The notes beneath the pieces were generated by a model that did no database searches, was not told where the DNA came from, and worked only from the letters and a program-made list of their open reading frames with translations. A DNA stretch of 28,365 nt. Origin: a virus. The stretch is taken from positions 1 through 28,365 of the IMG/VR virus record IMGVR_UViG_3300037264_000184, one strand, 5' to 3'. This document shows, piece by piece, positions 19,696 through 28,365 of the stretch (position 1 is the stretch's first letter; each line of letters starts with the position of its first letter). The position numbers were made by a program, and so were the translations under genes.

Positions 19696-20623
19696 TGGTT
19701 CAGTCGATTTCTCTGTAAGTCGTGATGACCTTATCAAGACGGCTCTTCAATATATTGAGGCTATTGGAGAAGGCGTAACACCTAATGCGACTCAACTCTC
19801 TGAGTGTTCAATTCTGCTCAATATGCTTGTTAAGGCTCGCATGGTGGATGGAATGCCTCTGTGGGCACTTAAGACTGGCTATGTACTTCCTCAATCAAAT
19901 GTCAACGATATCAATCTTGGGCCATCAGGTGATCATGCCACTTTAACTTATACACAAACCACTACGACAACTTCAAGTTTAAGTGGAGCTACAACTATTA
20001 CAGTTGCTTCAGTTACAGGGTTTACCAATGGCTACAATATTGGAGTGGAGCTTAATTCAGGTGATATGCAATGGACTACCATTTCAGGAGCACCAGCGGG
20101 CCTTGTAATTACTCTAACAGTGGCTTTGACTGGTGATGTAGCCTCTGGAGCCCAGGTTTATGCTTACCAAACTAAAATTCAACGACCCCTTCGAATTCTA
20201 GATGTCTTCAAATTAGACGTAATTTCAAATACACGCAATCCTATTAATATTGTTTCAAAGAGTGATCTCCTGGGACTGGGCGATCTTACCTCCGAATCTG
20301 AACCAAACCAAGTTTGCTATGACCCACAATTAATTAATGGGATTTTCTCCGTGTTCCCTAGATTCCAAAATGGAGATCATGTAATTCAAATACGTTTTCA
20401 CCGTCCCTTTGAGGATTTTGATGGTGCTGCGGATACACCAGATTTTCCCCAAGAATTTTACCTTCCCCTTATGATTGAACTAGCCGCACTTTGTGGTCCT
20501 AAATATGGGGTTGAATATAAAGAACGCAAAACCTTATTTCAAGAAGCTCAATATTACTTTGATCGTGCTCTGAGTAATGGTACAGAGCAAGCTTCATTTA
20601 ACATTCAACCTGATACTCGCTAA
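19685..20623 (+). CDS. Head-to-tail adaptor (P22 gp4-like), 312 aa
   Basis: ATG at 19685; an earlier in-frame ATG at 19640 lies inside the holin gene. The N-terminal part (SRDDLIKTALQYIEAIGEGV, followed by LLNMLVKARMVDGMPLWALK) and the C-terminal part (FHRPFEDFDGAADTPDFPQE, YLPLMIELAALCGPKYGVEY and helical end KTLFQEAQYYFDRALSN) match P22 gp4-type tail accessory factors that attach to the portal. In the middle, about residues 72-150, is a Thr/Ser-rich beta insert (TTTTTSSLSGATTITVASVT; GVELNSGDMQWTTISGAPAG), resembling a small Ig-like loop domain. The adjacent gp10-like gene strengthens the call. Confidence 0.8.
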   Translation: MATSGSVDFSVSRDDLIKTALQYIEAIGEGVTPNATQLSECSILLNMLVKARMVDGMPLWALKTGYVLPQSNVNDINLGPSGDHATLTYTQTTTTTSSLSGATTITVASVTGFTNGYNIGVELNSGDMQWTTISGAPAGLVITLTVALTGDVASGAQVYAYQTKIQRPLRILDVFKLDVISNTRNPINIVSKSDLLGLGDLTSESEPNQVCYDPQLINGIFSVFPRFQNGDHVIQIRFHRPFEDFDGAADTPDFPQEFYLPLMIELAALCGPKYGVEYKERKTLFQEAQYYFDRALSNGTEQASFNIQPDTR

Positions 20624-20624
20624 C

Positions 20625-22148
20625 GTGCCTGCTACCCTCCAAGACGAAGATGTAATTCGAGTCCCCCTTGTCAATAATACGTTTGTTCGTATTTTTGACT
20701 CAGTAGTTACAGATTCGTCATCTGGTATTGTTGGAATTGGCATTGTGGGAATCATGATTGTCGGCAAGTTGACAGCATCCTCCACTAAAGACCAACACTA
20801 TATTAATTGCTGGCCTGAAAAAGTAGATAATCCTTTTCTTGGGACAAGCCGATATTTTATCTCTAAGCGACCGGGCTTTTTGACTAATCACATTCCAGCA
20901 GTCGGTAATATTGGAACAGCCATTCACATTTGGGCAGGTAAAAGTCCCGGTACTGACATTATCTCAGCCTTTGGCAGCGCAAATAGCACTGTATATAATG
21001 GAACTACGTCGCTTGGCACAGTCAGTGGCCAAATCGTGTCCATTACCGACACACTAGTTGGAGCAGTTCCCAACTTACTATTTACAACTTCCTCAAATCG
21101 TGGCTATTATTATCCAGAAGGTGGGGCTTTAACTCAAATCTTGGATGTAGATTTTCCGATATCTATCACTGGTCAGTTTGTCACTTTGAATGGTTATAAT
21201 TATATTATGACACCTTTAGGACAAATATGGAATTCGGATTTAAATTCGATTTCAAATTGGACATCAACGAGTTTCTTATCGGTGAATAGTAAACCAGACT
21301 CAGGTCTAGGACTACTGAAACATAAAAATTATATTGTCGGATTTGGCAAAGAATCCATTGAATTCTTCCAAAATACAGATAATTTGACGGGTAGTCCTTT
21401 AATTCCAGTGTCACAATTAACTATTAATATTGGTGCAATCAATCAGCACTCATTCAAGACTCTTGATGATACTATTGCTTGGATAGGATCATCCGCCCAA
21501 TCACGTATTGGTGTATATCTGCTCGATGGGTTAAATCCAAAACGAGTAAGTAGTCCTACTATTGACGGTATTCTTTCAGCAATTCCTCCTGAAACTCTAT
21601 ATTTAAACACAATAGTTCTTGCTGGTAAAACCTTTATTGTAATTGTTTCAACCTCTGATTCTCGAACATTTGTTTATTGTTTAGAAGATGGCTATTGGCA
21701 CGAATGGGCTGGAACTACCACATTATGGACACACATGGCTGGCCTTGGTGCTACTACTAAGAATATCTATGCAGTCAGTCGAGCAACCACATCTGGTAAG
21801 GTATATGTAATTACTCCTGTTCGATTTGTTTTTCAAGATGATGGCGTGTCATATACAGTCACCGCTCAAACTATTCCAGTAGATGGAGGTAGTCAACGTC
21901 GTAAATTTGGCTCGAAACTATGGGTAATAGGAGACAAATATTCAACCTCAAATCAACTCTCGATATCCTGGAGTGATGATGATTATACCACATTTTCAAC
22001 TGTACGAACAATAGAACTTAGTTCCACTGATCCATATCTTTCGGCGATTGGAAGTTTTAGACGACGTTCTTTTAAAATTACACAGACAAATTCGATGCCC
22101 CTTAGACTAGAGACTCTGGAAATTCCACTTAAATTAGGACTACACTGA
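20625..22148 (+). CDS. Tail plug / packaged-DNA stabilisation protein (P22 gp10-like), 507 aa
   Basis: The P22 gp10 family closes the portal channel after packaging and carries the tail needle. Visible blocks: YINCWPEKVDNPFLGTSRYF, FISKRPGFLTNH, VGFGKESIEFFQNTDNLTG, DTIAWIGSSAQSRIGVYLLD, RVSSPTIDGILSAIPPETLY and RTFVYCLEDGYWHEWAG; these repeat WD/beta-propeller-like strands. GTG at 20625 (2 bases after the previous stop) is used; ATG at 20577 would add 16 residues inside the gp4 gene. Neither has a good ribosome-binding site. The N-terminus has an odd hydrophobic Gly-Ile-Val stretch (GIVGIGIVGIMIVGKL). Confidence 0.8.
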   Translation: MPATLQDEDVIRVPLVNNTFVRIFDSVVTDSSSGIVGIGIVGIMIVGKLTASSTKDQHYINCWPEKVDNPFLGTSRYFISKRPGFLTNHIPAVGNIGTAIHIWAGKSPGTDIISAFGSANSTVYNGTTSLGTVSGQIVSITDTLVGAVPNLLFTTSSNRGYYYPEGGALTQILDVDFPISITGQFVTLNGYNYIMTPLGQIWNSDLNSISNWTSTSFLSVNSKPDSGLGLLKHKNYIVGFGKESIEFFQNTDNLTGSPLIPVSQLTINIGAINQHSFKTLDDTIAWIGSSAQSRIGVYLLDGLNPKRVSSPTIDGILSAIPPETLYLNTIVLAGKTFIVIVSTSDSRTFVYCLEDGYWHEWAGTTTLWTHMAGLGATTKNIYAVSRATTSGKVYVITPVRFVFQDDGVSYTVTAQTIPVDGGSQRRKFGSKLWVIGDKYSTSNQLSISWSDDDYTTFSTVRTIELSSTDPYLSAIGSFRRRSFKITQTNSMPLRLETLEIPLKLGLH

Positions 22149-22357
22149 TGGAATCAATTCGTCAAGATCTCTCCTTGAATCAAAAATCCTTTAGCTTTTT
22201 GGATATTATTGGCCAAACCCCATCATACTTTCTAACCCCACTTCTACGTCTTCCACATCGGACGGCTCCCAGCACTCCAGTTAATGGGGATATATGGACT
22301 ACACCTGCCGGGCTATTTGTGCGAATCAACGGTGTTACTATAGGACCTTTAGCATGA
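22148..22357 (+). CDS. Small tail protein, 69 aa
   Basis: ATG at 22148 overlaps the preceding stop by one base. N-terminal part MESIRQDLSLNQKSFSFLDI, then LTPLLRLPHRTAPSTPVNGD, then IWTTPAGLFVRINGVTIGPL. The end G-D-x-W-x-x-x-x-G-L-F-x-R-x-N-G-V is a common strand module of phage fibres and needles. The protein is short and possibly a fragment of a former fibre or a small needle-type part. The 4-base ATGA overlap with the next gene suggests coupling. Confidence 0.65.
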   Translation: MESIRQDLSLNQKSFSFLDIIGQTPSYFLTPLLRLPHRTAPSTPVNGDIWTTPAGLFVRINGVTIGPLA

Positions 22358-22830
22358 ATTTTCTATCTAACATATATGGGAAACTTTATAATAAAGTTCA
22401 TCCAAAAAATACAGGTTTACGACGTTTTCATGAAAGTAAAGAGAATCGTCTGTTGGGACATGCTGTAGCTCAATATTATTTTCCCGGTTGGGGCCCTTTA
22501 ATAAACCGCGGAATTATGAATCACGAAGATGACTGGATTCAAAAACGTGACGGCCTTAGACAACGTTCACCTAGATCATTAAATCAAAGTGCCGCATTAG
22601 GCATGGGGGCTGGGTACGGATTATCCCAAATGAATACTCCTGATAATTTTAGGTGGTTCCAAAATACACCTGTAAATGAAGACGATGAAACAGAAGAAGA
22701 ACGGCGTTTTCGACTGCAACAATTGTTTCAGCAACAACAACAACAACAACCGCAAGTGCAACAGGTCAGTCAACCAACATTTACTGGTAATTTAACTAAT
22801 CTTTTTGGAGCGGGCAACCGTAATCTATAA
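22354..22830 (+). CDS. Internal or tail protein with Gln-rich end, 158 aa
   Basis: ATG at 22354 in an ATGA overlap with the previous stop. The N-terminal region is basic (MNFLSNIYGKLYNKVHPKNT, GLRRFHESKENRLLGHAVAQ) with PGWGPLINRGIMNHEDDW. Then an Ala/Gly stretch (AALGMGAGYG), and from about 110 a charged helical part (EDDETEEERRFRLQQL), a polyglutamine run (from FQQQQQQQPQVQQ) and an NLTNLFGAG end. Located between the gp10-like and ejection-type genes, it may itself be an ejected protein. No known family recognised. The CAA run (22732-22749) is a slippage-prone repeat. Confidence 0.65.
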   Translation: MNFLSNIYGKLYNKVHPKNTGLRRFHESKENRLLGHAVAQYYFPGWGPLINRGIMNHEDDWIQKRDGLRQRSPRSLNQSAALGMGAGYGLSQMNTPDNFRWFQNTPVNEDDETEEERRFRLQQLFQQQQQQQPQVQQVSQPTFTGNLTNLFGAGNRNL

Positions 22831-23621
22831 TGGGCGACTTTGATAGTATATTCGAAGGTGGTAGTGGTTGGGACTGGGGTGATTTAGACAGTGGAGGCGA
22901 TTGGGACTGGGGTGATGGTGATTTTGGCTCCTATGATCCTGGTGATGGATACTGGTGGCAAGATTCAAGTGAAACAGGTGCTTTCGACCAATTTGGCTCA
23001 AACAATCCTAGTGGAAATGGGTCGGCTTTTGATTACTCACGCCCATGGCAATCATACCTACCTAATGGATCTTCAATCGGAAATTTGCTTAGTAATTTAT
23101 TTAAGAATCGTCCAGGCCAGTCTGGAACAGGACAAGGCTCTCGTTTAGGTACAGCAGGGGCTGGTGTTGCGGCCTATCAAGGTTTTAAGAATGCTTCAGA
23201 ATTAAGAGACGCCCGTGATCGTGCTGTCCAACGCTCCGATCCCTTTGGGGGTCAACGTCCTGGATATCAGGGTATGCTGGCACGAAGTTATATTGATCCT
23301 AATTTCTTTGAACGTGATCCAGCTTTTGCTGGACTTCGTGACAATGCTATGGATGCCACAAACCGTAAAATGGCTTCACAAGGTTATAATATGTCAGGCA
23401 ATCAACTTCAAGAAGTCAATCGTGCTGGCCTTAATGAAAGTTACAAATATGCTATGCCATTTCGTGAGCACATGGGTCTTCTCTCTGGCATGAATTTCCA
23501 ACCTCAGTATGCGGGTCAAATGGATCTTCAAGGCACTCAAATGGCCGGGCAAGCTCAAGCCAATGCACAAGGGAATGCGGCAAACTTCCTTGGAAACTTA
23601 TTTGGGAATGCAAATGGCTAA
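22830..23621 (+). CDS. Putative DNA-ejection protein with acidic Trp/Asp/Gly head, 263 aa
   Basis: ATG at 22830 shares a base with the previous stop. The first 50 residues are extremely acidic and aromatic, with repeated WDWGDxD: SGWDWGDLDS (12-21) and GGDWDWGDGDF (22-32). By my count there are 14 acidic residues in 50 and no basic ones. From about 60 the chain is Gly/Ser/Asn rich, then helical: GQRPGYQGMLARSYIDPNFF, ERDPAFAGLRDNAMDATNRK, MASQGYNMSGNQLQEVNRAG. The latter block recalls phage ejection or internal proteins of P22-like phages. It ends in a flexible Gly/Ala/Gln region. Its position before two further internal proteins agrees. Confidence 0.65.
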   Translation: MGDFDSIFEGGSGWDWGDLDSGGDWDWGDGDFGSYDPGDGYWWQDSSETGAFDQFGSNNPSGNGSAFDYSRPWQSYLPNGSSIGNLLSNLFKNRPGQSGTGQGSRLGTAGAGVAAYQGFKNASELRDARDRAVQRSDPFGGQRPGYQGMLARSYIDPNFFERDPAFAGLRDNAMDATNRKMASQGYNMSGNQLQEVNRAGLNESYKYAMPFREHMGLLSGMNFQPQYAGQMDLQGTQMAGQAQANAQGNAANFLGNLFGNANG

Positions 23622-24711
23622 TCAAGATTATTTCAATTTAGAGTCAATGAATCCTGCGGGAGGGGCTCCAGGTGGTTGGCGTCCTGAAGGGGCGGCGGCT
23701 GGTATGGAATACTATGACCGCAAGTTCCAGTATGATAAAATGATGGGCCTCAAGCAACTCATGATGGAGATGGACGAACAAAAGCAACGAGGTACTCTCA
23801 AAGATTGGAACACAGCTCGTCCTTCAGCACTTGCCTCGACCATTGCTACCAATGAAGCAGAGACTGGAGCAGTTGGCCCTCGTAAAGCTGGTGAAGCTTT
23901 AAGTACAAAGGTCAAAGGTGATTACGACTTTGGAACACTTAATAGTCGTATTAATGATCTTCTCGATTCAAATGATGAAAAGAAACGGGAACGAGGATTA
24001 AAAGCCATTACCCAAGGTATGCAAGTAATGGATCTTCTTGGGCCTGCTATTGAAACAGGGGATCATGATTTAGTTCGTTCCCTCGCCAAAGGGGCCGGTG
24101 TAAAAGATACTAACCCAATGATTGAGCACATTCTTAAGTCTCAGAATCCAGCGGCAACCCTTAAAACTTGGCGCTCGAACTTTGAAGCGGCCCAAGGTCG
24201 CAGCGAAGCCGGTAAAATTGATCGTAAAGGAGGCTTTGATATTAGAGAACGTGAGATTATGGCCGATGCTCAGAAATTTACGGCCTATATGCATCTTCTT
24301 GCTGCTCAATTTAGAACAGGTAGTCAACAAGCCAAAGAGAAGATTGAAAGTCTTCTGGCTCGTACTACTCAAGCCTGGTTTGACGAAAAAAATCCCACGA
24401 AGAAAGCCGAACTTCTGGAAAAAGTTAATACTCTCAATCAAATGATTCTTGGAATGCGTGCAGCAGGGGCTCCCTATAGTCGTTCAGAGCTTGGAGCTGA
24501 TGTTATGACAAATACTCCACCTAATGCAGCAGGTGCTCCCGCTCGCAGAGCTGGAGCCTTCCCACCTATTCCTCCACTTCAAGGGGGGCAACCACCTGTG
24601 CCCACTTCACCAATTACTAAAGAACAAGTTGAGGGGGCTGGCGAACAATATCAACCTGATAGATATGACTATGAAATGCAAAATGGTCGCTTAATGAAAA
24701 GAGCGAAATAA
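23614..24711 (+). CDS. Putative internal virion / ejection protein, 365 aa
   Basis: ATG at 23614 (GGGA 7 bases upstream) overlaps the end of the previous gene by 8 bases; an ATG two codons earlier is possible. N-terminal Gly/Pro-rich part (MNPAGGAPGGWRPEGAAAGM), then a long helical body: FQYDKMMGLKQLMMEMDEQK, NSRINDLLDSNDEKKRERGL, IREREIMADAQKFTAYMHLL, AQFRTGSQQAKEKIESLLAR. The C-terminus is a Pro/Ala-rich flexible region (NTPPNAAGAPARRAGAFPPI). Helical, Cys-free proteins with flexible ends are typical for ejected proteins that thread through the tail. Position supports it, sequence alone does not prove it. Confidence 0.65.
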   Translation: MANQDYFNLESMNPAGGAPGGWRPEGAAAGMEYYDRKFQYDKMMGLKQLMMEMDEQKQRGTLKDWNTARPSALASTIATNEAETGAVGPRKAGEALSTKVKGDYDFGTLNSRINDLLDSNDEKKRERGLKAITQGMQVMDLLGPAIETGDHDLVRSLAKGAGVKDTNPMIEHILKSQNPAATLKTWRSNFEAAQGRSEAGKIDRKGGFDIREREIMADAQKFTAYMHLLAAQFRTGSQQAKEKIESLLARTTQAWFDEKNPTKKAELLEKVNTLNQMILGMRAAGAPYSRSELGADVMTNTPPNAAGAPARRAGAFPPIPPLQGGQPPVPTSPITKEQVEGAGEQYQPDRYDYEMQNGRLMKRAK

Positions 24712-27700
24712 ATGGCGGGACAGTGGGAACCTGTTGGGCAACCTCGTCAATGGGAGCCAGTAGGTCGTAAAGATCTCGACGAAGGTCTCGGAGAACTAGG
24801 TCAAAATGTCCTAGGAGCTGCCGAGGCCGTAGGAACAGCTTTGCCTCGATTTTTAGCCGCTGGCCCTAGTATTGCCGGACATGGTATAGCTGGAGCAATT
24901 CAAGGACGATCTGCTGAACAGATCTTTGGGGAAGATATGCCCGAAGGGCTTTCACGAACTTTTACCGAGGGTTTTATTACACCCAAAGGTAAAGAGGCCA
25001 TGGAAGCTCTAATGCACTATGCTGGTGAAATCCCACGAGAAGCCAGTGGCTCAGTTGCCTCATTTCTAGGATCCCTTCCTGGACGTATGGCAAGCCCACA
25101 ATATAAACCTCAACCCGGAGAGAGTGACGCCCTATCTCGTGGCATTGGTGAAACTGGTTTTGATGTGGTTATGACACTCCTTGGGGCTCGTGCAGGAGGT
25201 CGCAAAGGTCCTAAACCTTATACACCTGAAGAACAAGCCTTTCTTAAGAAAAGGCAAGAACAACAACGACCCCCTGAAGAACCTATTCGATCTGGCCCAC
25301 AAGGTGAACAGATGGATCTTCCTGGGATGGAACGTCCAATGCTGGAAACTCCTGAACAAACATCAGCTCGTATAGCCGGAGACGAACCTATTAGACGGGG
25401 GCCTGAAGGTGAACAATTACGTTTGTGGGAACCAGTCGGCGAAGAACGTAGGCCCATTCCTATAACTCCTGAAGATGCTCTTCTGGCAGAGCCAGGAACT
25501 GATATTCCAAGTTTAAAGGGTGACAGATTACCGGGTGAAGGACGCTTTGGTGAAGGTGGAGTTGATGTTCAATCTCAACGGCCACAGTTTCCTCTTGATA
25601 TTACTGATCCTTCAGTGATTGACTTCCCATTTAGGCAAGAGGCGCTTGAACGTGATCCTCATATTTACAAACTTCGCCAACAGTATCGTACAGCTCTTAC
25701 AAAGGGCTTGGAACAGCGGGCTAAAAGCATTCTTATGGATGCTGAAATATATGTTGAGAATCAGTATAATATTAGTGCTACTCTTGGGCCTTTGTTTAGC
25801 AGCGACCGTGGAACTGCTCTCCCAATTACAAACAAAGCCCCCATCGAACCCGGAATGACAGGTGGGCGAGCAAAACAATATAAGACAACTCCTAGCCCGA
25901 GCAATATTATTCAGAAAGTCAAGAATTTCCGTCAACGTGGTTCCTTTGATCCTGAAGTATTTCAAGAAGGGGTCGCTAAATTTGCCAATGCGATAAAAAT
26001 TCCTGTCGGACACTTTTTAAACCCTCGTCTGGCAGCAATACAAATGAAATCATTAGCAGATCCCCCAAGATATGACTATATTAGTCGAAATAGTTTAGAG
26101 GTTATTCAAGAATCAAGTCGAAGTCCTTTCTTTAAAGAAGTAGCCAAGATGCTTCTTTCAGATAAGGATTTTAATCCAGGATTTCGTTTAGAGCAGCGAG
26201 AATCTATGCGTAAACGTTCTAACCTTGAAAATGAACCTGTTGGGCAATATCTCCCTCCTGAACATTTAATTGCTATTCGTGAAGGCTATGCTGGCCATGA
26301 AGCCCTATTTATACATGAAGCTATCCATGCCAGATCGTTTGCAGCATTAGAAGCTCTCAAAACTACAACACCTTATTCGTATAATAAAAAGATTCATGAA
26401 TTTAGTCATCCAGCTCGACACTATGCTCAACGAGTAACTGAATTATTTAATAAACTTAAAAACGATTCTGAATTTAAAATTAAGAATATGACGGACTTAG
26501 AAATTCTAAGTCCTGAATATATCAGTCGTTTAGAGGAAATTGGTAATCAATATGGCATAAAAAATCCTCATGAATTTATAGCTGAGGGATTTTCTAACCC
26601 CGAATTTCAAGCACTTTTAAAACAAATTCCTTTACCAAAAGAACTCCAACGTAGAGGAATTAAGTTTTACTGGGACGCCTTTGTTCAAACCTTAAGTGAT
26701 CTTCTCGGTCTTCGTAATTCAAAGAAAAATGAAACCTATATGTCAGCCCTTCTTGAAGCTGGCGCAGGTATGATGCAAGAAATGAACCGCTCGGACCGTA
26801 TGGCCTATGCCTCGTCCGAGGTTCCTAAGTTGCATGGAGAGCGTGGCTCTATTGGCTTTCCTCGTGATCCTAAGTTTGAAGCCTTTAAAGACTCTCTTCC
26901 CGAAGCCATGAAGGGTCGGGCTAAGCTCTTGTACTCAGAGTGGCAAAAGATGCAAAAAGGTGGGCCACCTGAAGTAATCTCTAATGAACGTGCTCTTACA
27001 GCCACTAAGTCAATCCCTGGTATGAAGGATATTTTCTCTGAAGTTGCCTCCATTGAGAAATCAGTAGAAGAACTTAAACCCACAATTCTTACCGAATCGG
27101 ATTTAGGGTCAAGCAAATTGGCTCAAATGGGCCGTCAACTTGTCTCCGGAATTAAGATCCTTGGATTTGGCTCGCAGAACACAGTCGTGCGGCTGGGTGG
27201 ACAAGTCATAGATAACGCTCTCAAACGTGCTGAGAAATTTAATCGGGACGAAGTAGTTAAGAAAGATGCGGGCCTTAAGGCCCGTTGGGAGAAACTTACT
27301 TCGAAAGAACAAGATTCACTTTGGCCCGTGATGATCGCCGCCGAAGGTAAGGAAGTTCTCTCTAAAGAGAGACTCCTTGAACTTGGTATGTCAGACAAAC
27401 AAATTGCAGCTTATCAAAAATCTAGAGAGGTTTTGGATAAAGTTCTCGGACGGGTCAACTCAGCTCGGGAACTAATTGGAAAGAAACCTATCCCTGCTAG
27501 GCAGGGATATATTATGTCCCGGTTTCTTGGAGATTTTAAAGTTGATGTCTTCGATATAGAAGGTAAACGTGTCCATTCGATTGGCGATTCGACCAAATGG
27601 GGCGCGAAACGCGCACGAGAATTATTGAAAACCCAGTACCCAGAGTATACCTATTCAGAAGTTCGTCATGAGCCTATTCATCGTATCGGTTCAACAGATT

Positions 27701-28365
27701 CAGTAACACAAGGTTATCAAGCTCTCTTGCACATGCTCGATGAAAGTGACCCCAGAGTTGCTGCCCTGGAATCAACAATGCAAGAGTGGAATAACTCAAA
27801 AGGATTTGATGCTTTAGGGTATAAGCGACACTTTATACCTAAAAGTGAAGTCCCCGTAAAGGGATTTGAAGGTGCCAAGGAGTGGAAATCTCAACGTCAG
27901 AATACAAAAGAAGGTCTACACGCTACGATGGTCTATGTGGACCAAGCTATGCGGTGGGCGGAACTTCAGGAAGCCAACCAAACTATTAAGCAAATTCTCT
28001 CAGATAAAGAGATAACCAATCAGCACCCTAATGCCACCCAGTTCGTAAAGAATTACTTTGATCAAGTTTCAGGCCGCTCTGTAGGCCTCACACGCGCTAT
28101 TGACACGATGGCAGACTTTGTAGCCGAACACTCGGGTATTGGAAACTCACTTCAAACACGCATTTTGCGTGAAACCAAACAATTCTTTACAAGTCTATAT
28201 CTTGGTGGATGGAATCTGGCCTTCTCGGCTTCACAAATCCTTCAACCACCTCAGATGCTCCCACCCTGGTTTCATTATTTACACCAACGTGGTGCCAGAC
28301 ACATTGGAGATGCTATGGCAGGGGGTATGCAAGATGCCGTCTGGTATGGCTTCTCAGAAAAGAAG
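24712..28365 (+). CDS. Giant ejected polyvalent-type protein with zincin domain, partial (over 1218 aa)
   Basis: ATG at 24712 directly follows the previous stop; the frame stays open to the right edge, 1218 codons, so the protein is incomplete. The N-terminus contains WEPVG three times (residues 6-10, 16-20 and 239-243), followed by a Gly/Ala-rich helical, partly amphipathic region (LGAAEAVGTALPRFLAAGPS). A metalloprotease-like core has FIHEAIHARSF (His535, Glu536, His539) and, about 80 residues on, NPHEFIAEGFSNPEFQ (Glu621 or Glu625 as possible third ligand), as in MPTase domains of polyvalent phage proteins. After it come long helical regions with no obvious enzyme and a hydrophobic segment YLGGWNLAFSASQILQP. 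Such proteins are injected with the DNA and act against host defences or the envelope; the specific target is unknown. Confidence 0.8.
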   Translation, partial: MAGQWEPVGQPRQWEPVGRKDLDEGLGELGQNVLGAAEAVGTALPRFLAAGPSIAGHGIAGAIQGRSAEQIFGEDMPEGLSRTFTEGFITPKGKEAMEALMHYAGEIPREASGSVASFLGSLPGRMASPQYKPQPGESDALSRGIGETGFDVVMTLLGARAGGRKGPKPYTPEEQAFLKKRQEQQRPPEEPIRSGPQGEQMDLPGMERPMLETPEQTSARIAGDEPIRRGPEGEQLRLWEPVGEERRPIPITPEDALLAEPGTDIPSLKGDRLPGEGRFGEGGVDVQSQRPQFPLDITDPSVIDFPFRQEALERDPHIYKLRQQYRTALTKGLEQRAKSILMDAEIYVENQYNISATLGPLFSSDRGTALPITNKAPIEPGMTGGRAKQYKTTPSPSNIIQKVKNFRQRGSFDPEVFQEGVAKFANAIKIPVGHFLNPRLAAIQMKSLADPPRYDYISRNSLEVIQESSRSPFFKEVAKMLLSDKDFNPGFRLEQRESMRKRSNLENEPVGQYLPPEHLIAIREGYAGHEALFIHEAIHARSFAALEALKTTTPYSYNKKIHEFSHPARHYAQRVTELFNKLKNDSEFKIKNMTDLEILSPEYISRLEEIGNQYGIKNPHEFIAEGFSNPEFQALLKQIPLPKELQRRGIKFYWDAFVQTLSDLLGLRNSKKNETYMSALLEAGAGMMQEMNRSDRMAYASSEVPKLHGERGSIGFPRDPKFEAFKDSLPEAMKGRAKLLYSEWQKMQKGGPPEVISNERALTATKSIPGMKDIFSEVASIEKSVEELKPTILTESDLGSSKLAQMGRQLVSGIKILGFGSQNTVVRLGGQVIDNALKRAEKFNRDEVVKKDAGLKARWEKLTSKEQDSLWPVMIAAEGKEVLSKERLLELGMSDKQIAAYQKSREVLDKVLGRVNSARELIGKKPIPARQGYIMSRFLGDFKVDVFDIEGKRVHSIGDSTKWGAKRARELLKTQYPEYTYSEVRHEPIHRIGSTDSVTQGYQALLHMLDESDPRVAALESTMQEWNNSKGFDALGYKRHFIPKSEVPVKGFEGAKEWKSQRQNTKEGLHATMVYVDQAMRWAELQEANQTIKQILSDKEITNQHPNATQFVKNYFDQVSGRSVGLTRAIDTMADFVAEHSGIGNSLQTRILRETKQFFTSLYLGGWNLAFSASQILQPPQMLPPWFHYLHQRGARHIGDAMAGGMQDAVWYGFSEKK

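Noticed and set aside
22732-22760. CAA repeat as a regulatory microsatellite
   Set aside because: It is in frame and codes for a glutamine run in a Gln-rich protein; slippage is possible but there is no sign of phase variation.
1-28365. tRNA genes, insertion sequences, integrase or att sites
   Set aside because: None seen on reading both strands; no cloverleaf-like segments with CCA ends, no transposase motifs and no terminal repeats.

Overview
The window is part of the genome of a tailed double-stranded DNA phage or prophage, with virion genes resembling those of short-tailed P22-like phages. The evidence is a virion module in canonical order: small and large terminase, P22-type portal, scaffold, decoration protein, HK97-fold-like capsid, tail fibres, holin candidate, P22 gp4-like and gp10-like head-to-tail proteins, then ejected internal proteins. 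Three perfect CTGT-N8-ACAG sites match the LexA box of Gamma- and Betaproteobacteria, and several sigma70-type promoters are visible, so a proteobacterial host is likely. There is no integrase, replication gene, tRNA, CRISPR array or genome terminus in the window, so lifestyle cannot be settled here.

Layout. Positions 1-1655 hold five short leftward (minus-strand) genes, mostly unrecognised and probably early or accessory. A perfect intrinsic terminator (711-748) splits them into two groups. Self-complementary GTTAAC elements sit upstream of most of these genes, and in one case they flank the Shine-Dalgarno sequence. Positions 1656-2530 are a control region of about 870 bases: a leftward promoter with a GTTAAC array downstream, three LexA-type boxes overlapping a possible rightward promoter, a purine tract with CGTAGC repeats and small hairpins, and a pair of near-identical divergent promoters at 2407-2490.

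From 2531 to the right edge every gene is on the plus strand and tightly packed, often with overlapping stop and start codons, as in a late operon. The first part (2531-9291) covers a secreted small protein, DNA packaging (TerS, HNH nuclease, TerL), portal, a GroES-like co-chaperonin and the scaffold. The second (9335-13238) covers decoration, capsid and other probable structural proteins. The third (13266-19218) is a mosaic adhesion region with abrupt base-composition changes, an exceptionally basic repeat protein, two fibre-like proteins and a glycine-rich putative adhesin. The fourth (19212-28365) holds a small protein with an HExxHxxGxxH motif, a holin candidate, the head-to-tail and tail-plug proteins, and internal proteins that end in a giant zincin-bearing polyvalent-type protein running off the window.

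Most interesting for follow-up are the triple LexA-type operator, the GTTAAC elements of the leftward genes, the Lys/Arg-rich repeat protein at 14523-15395, the GC-rich island at about 13370-14350 whose edges fall inside genes, and the two zincin-motif proteins.
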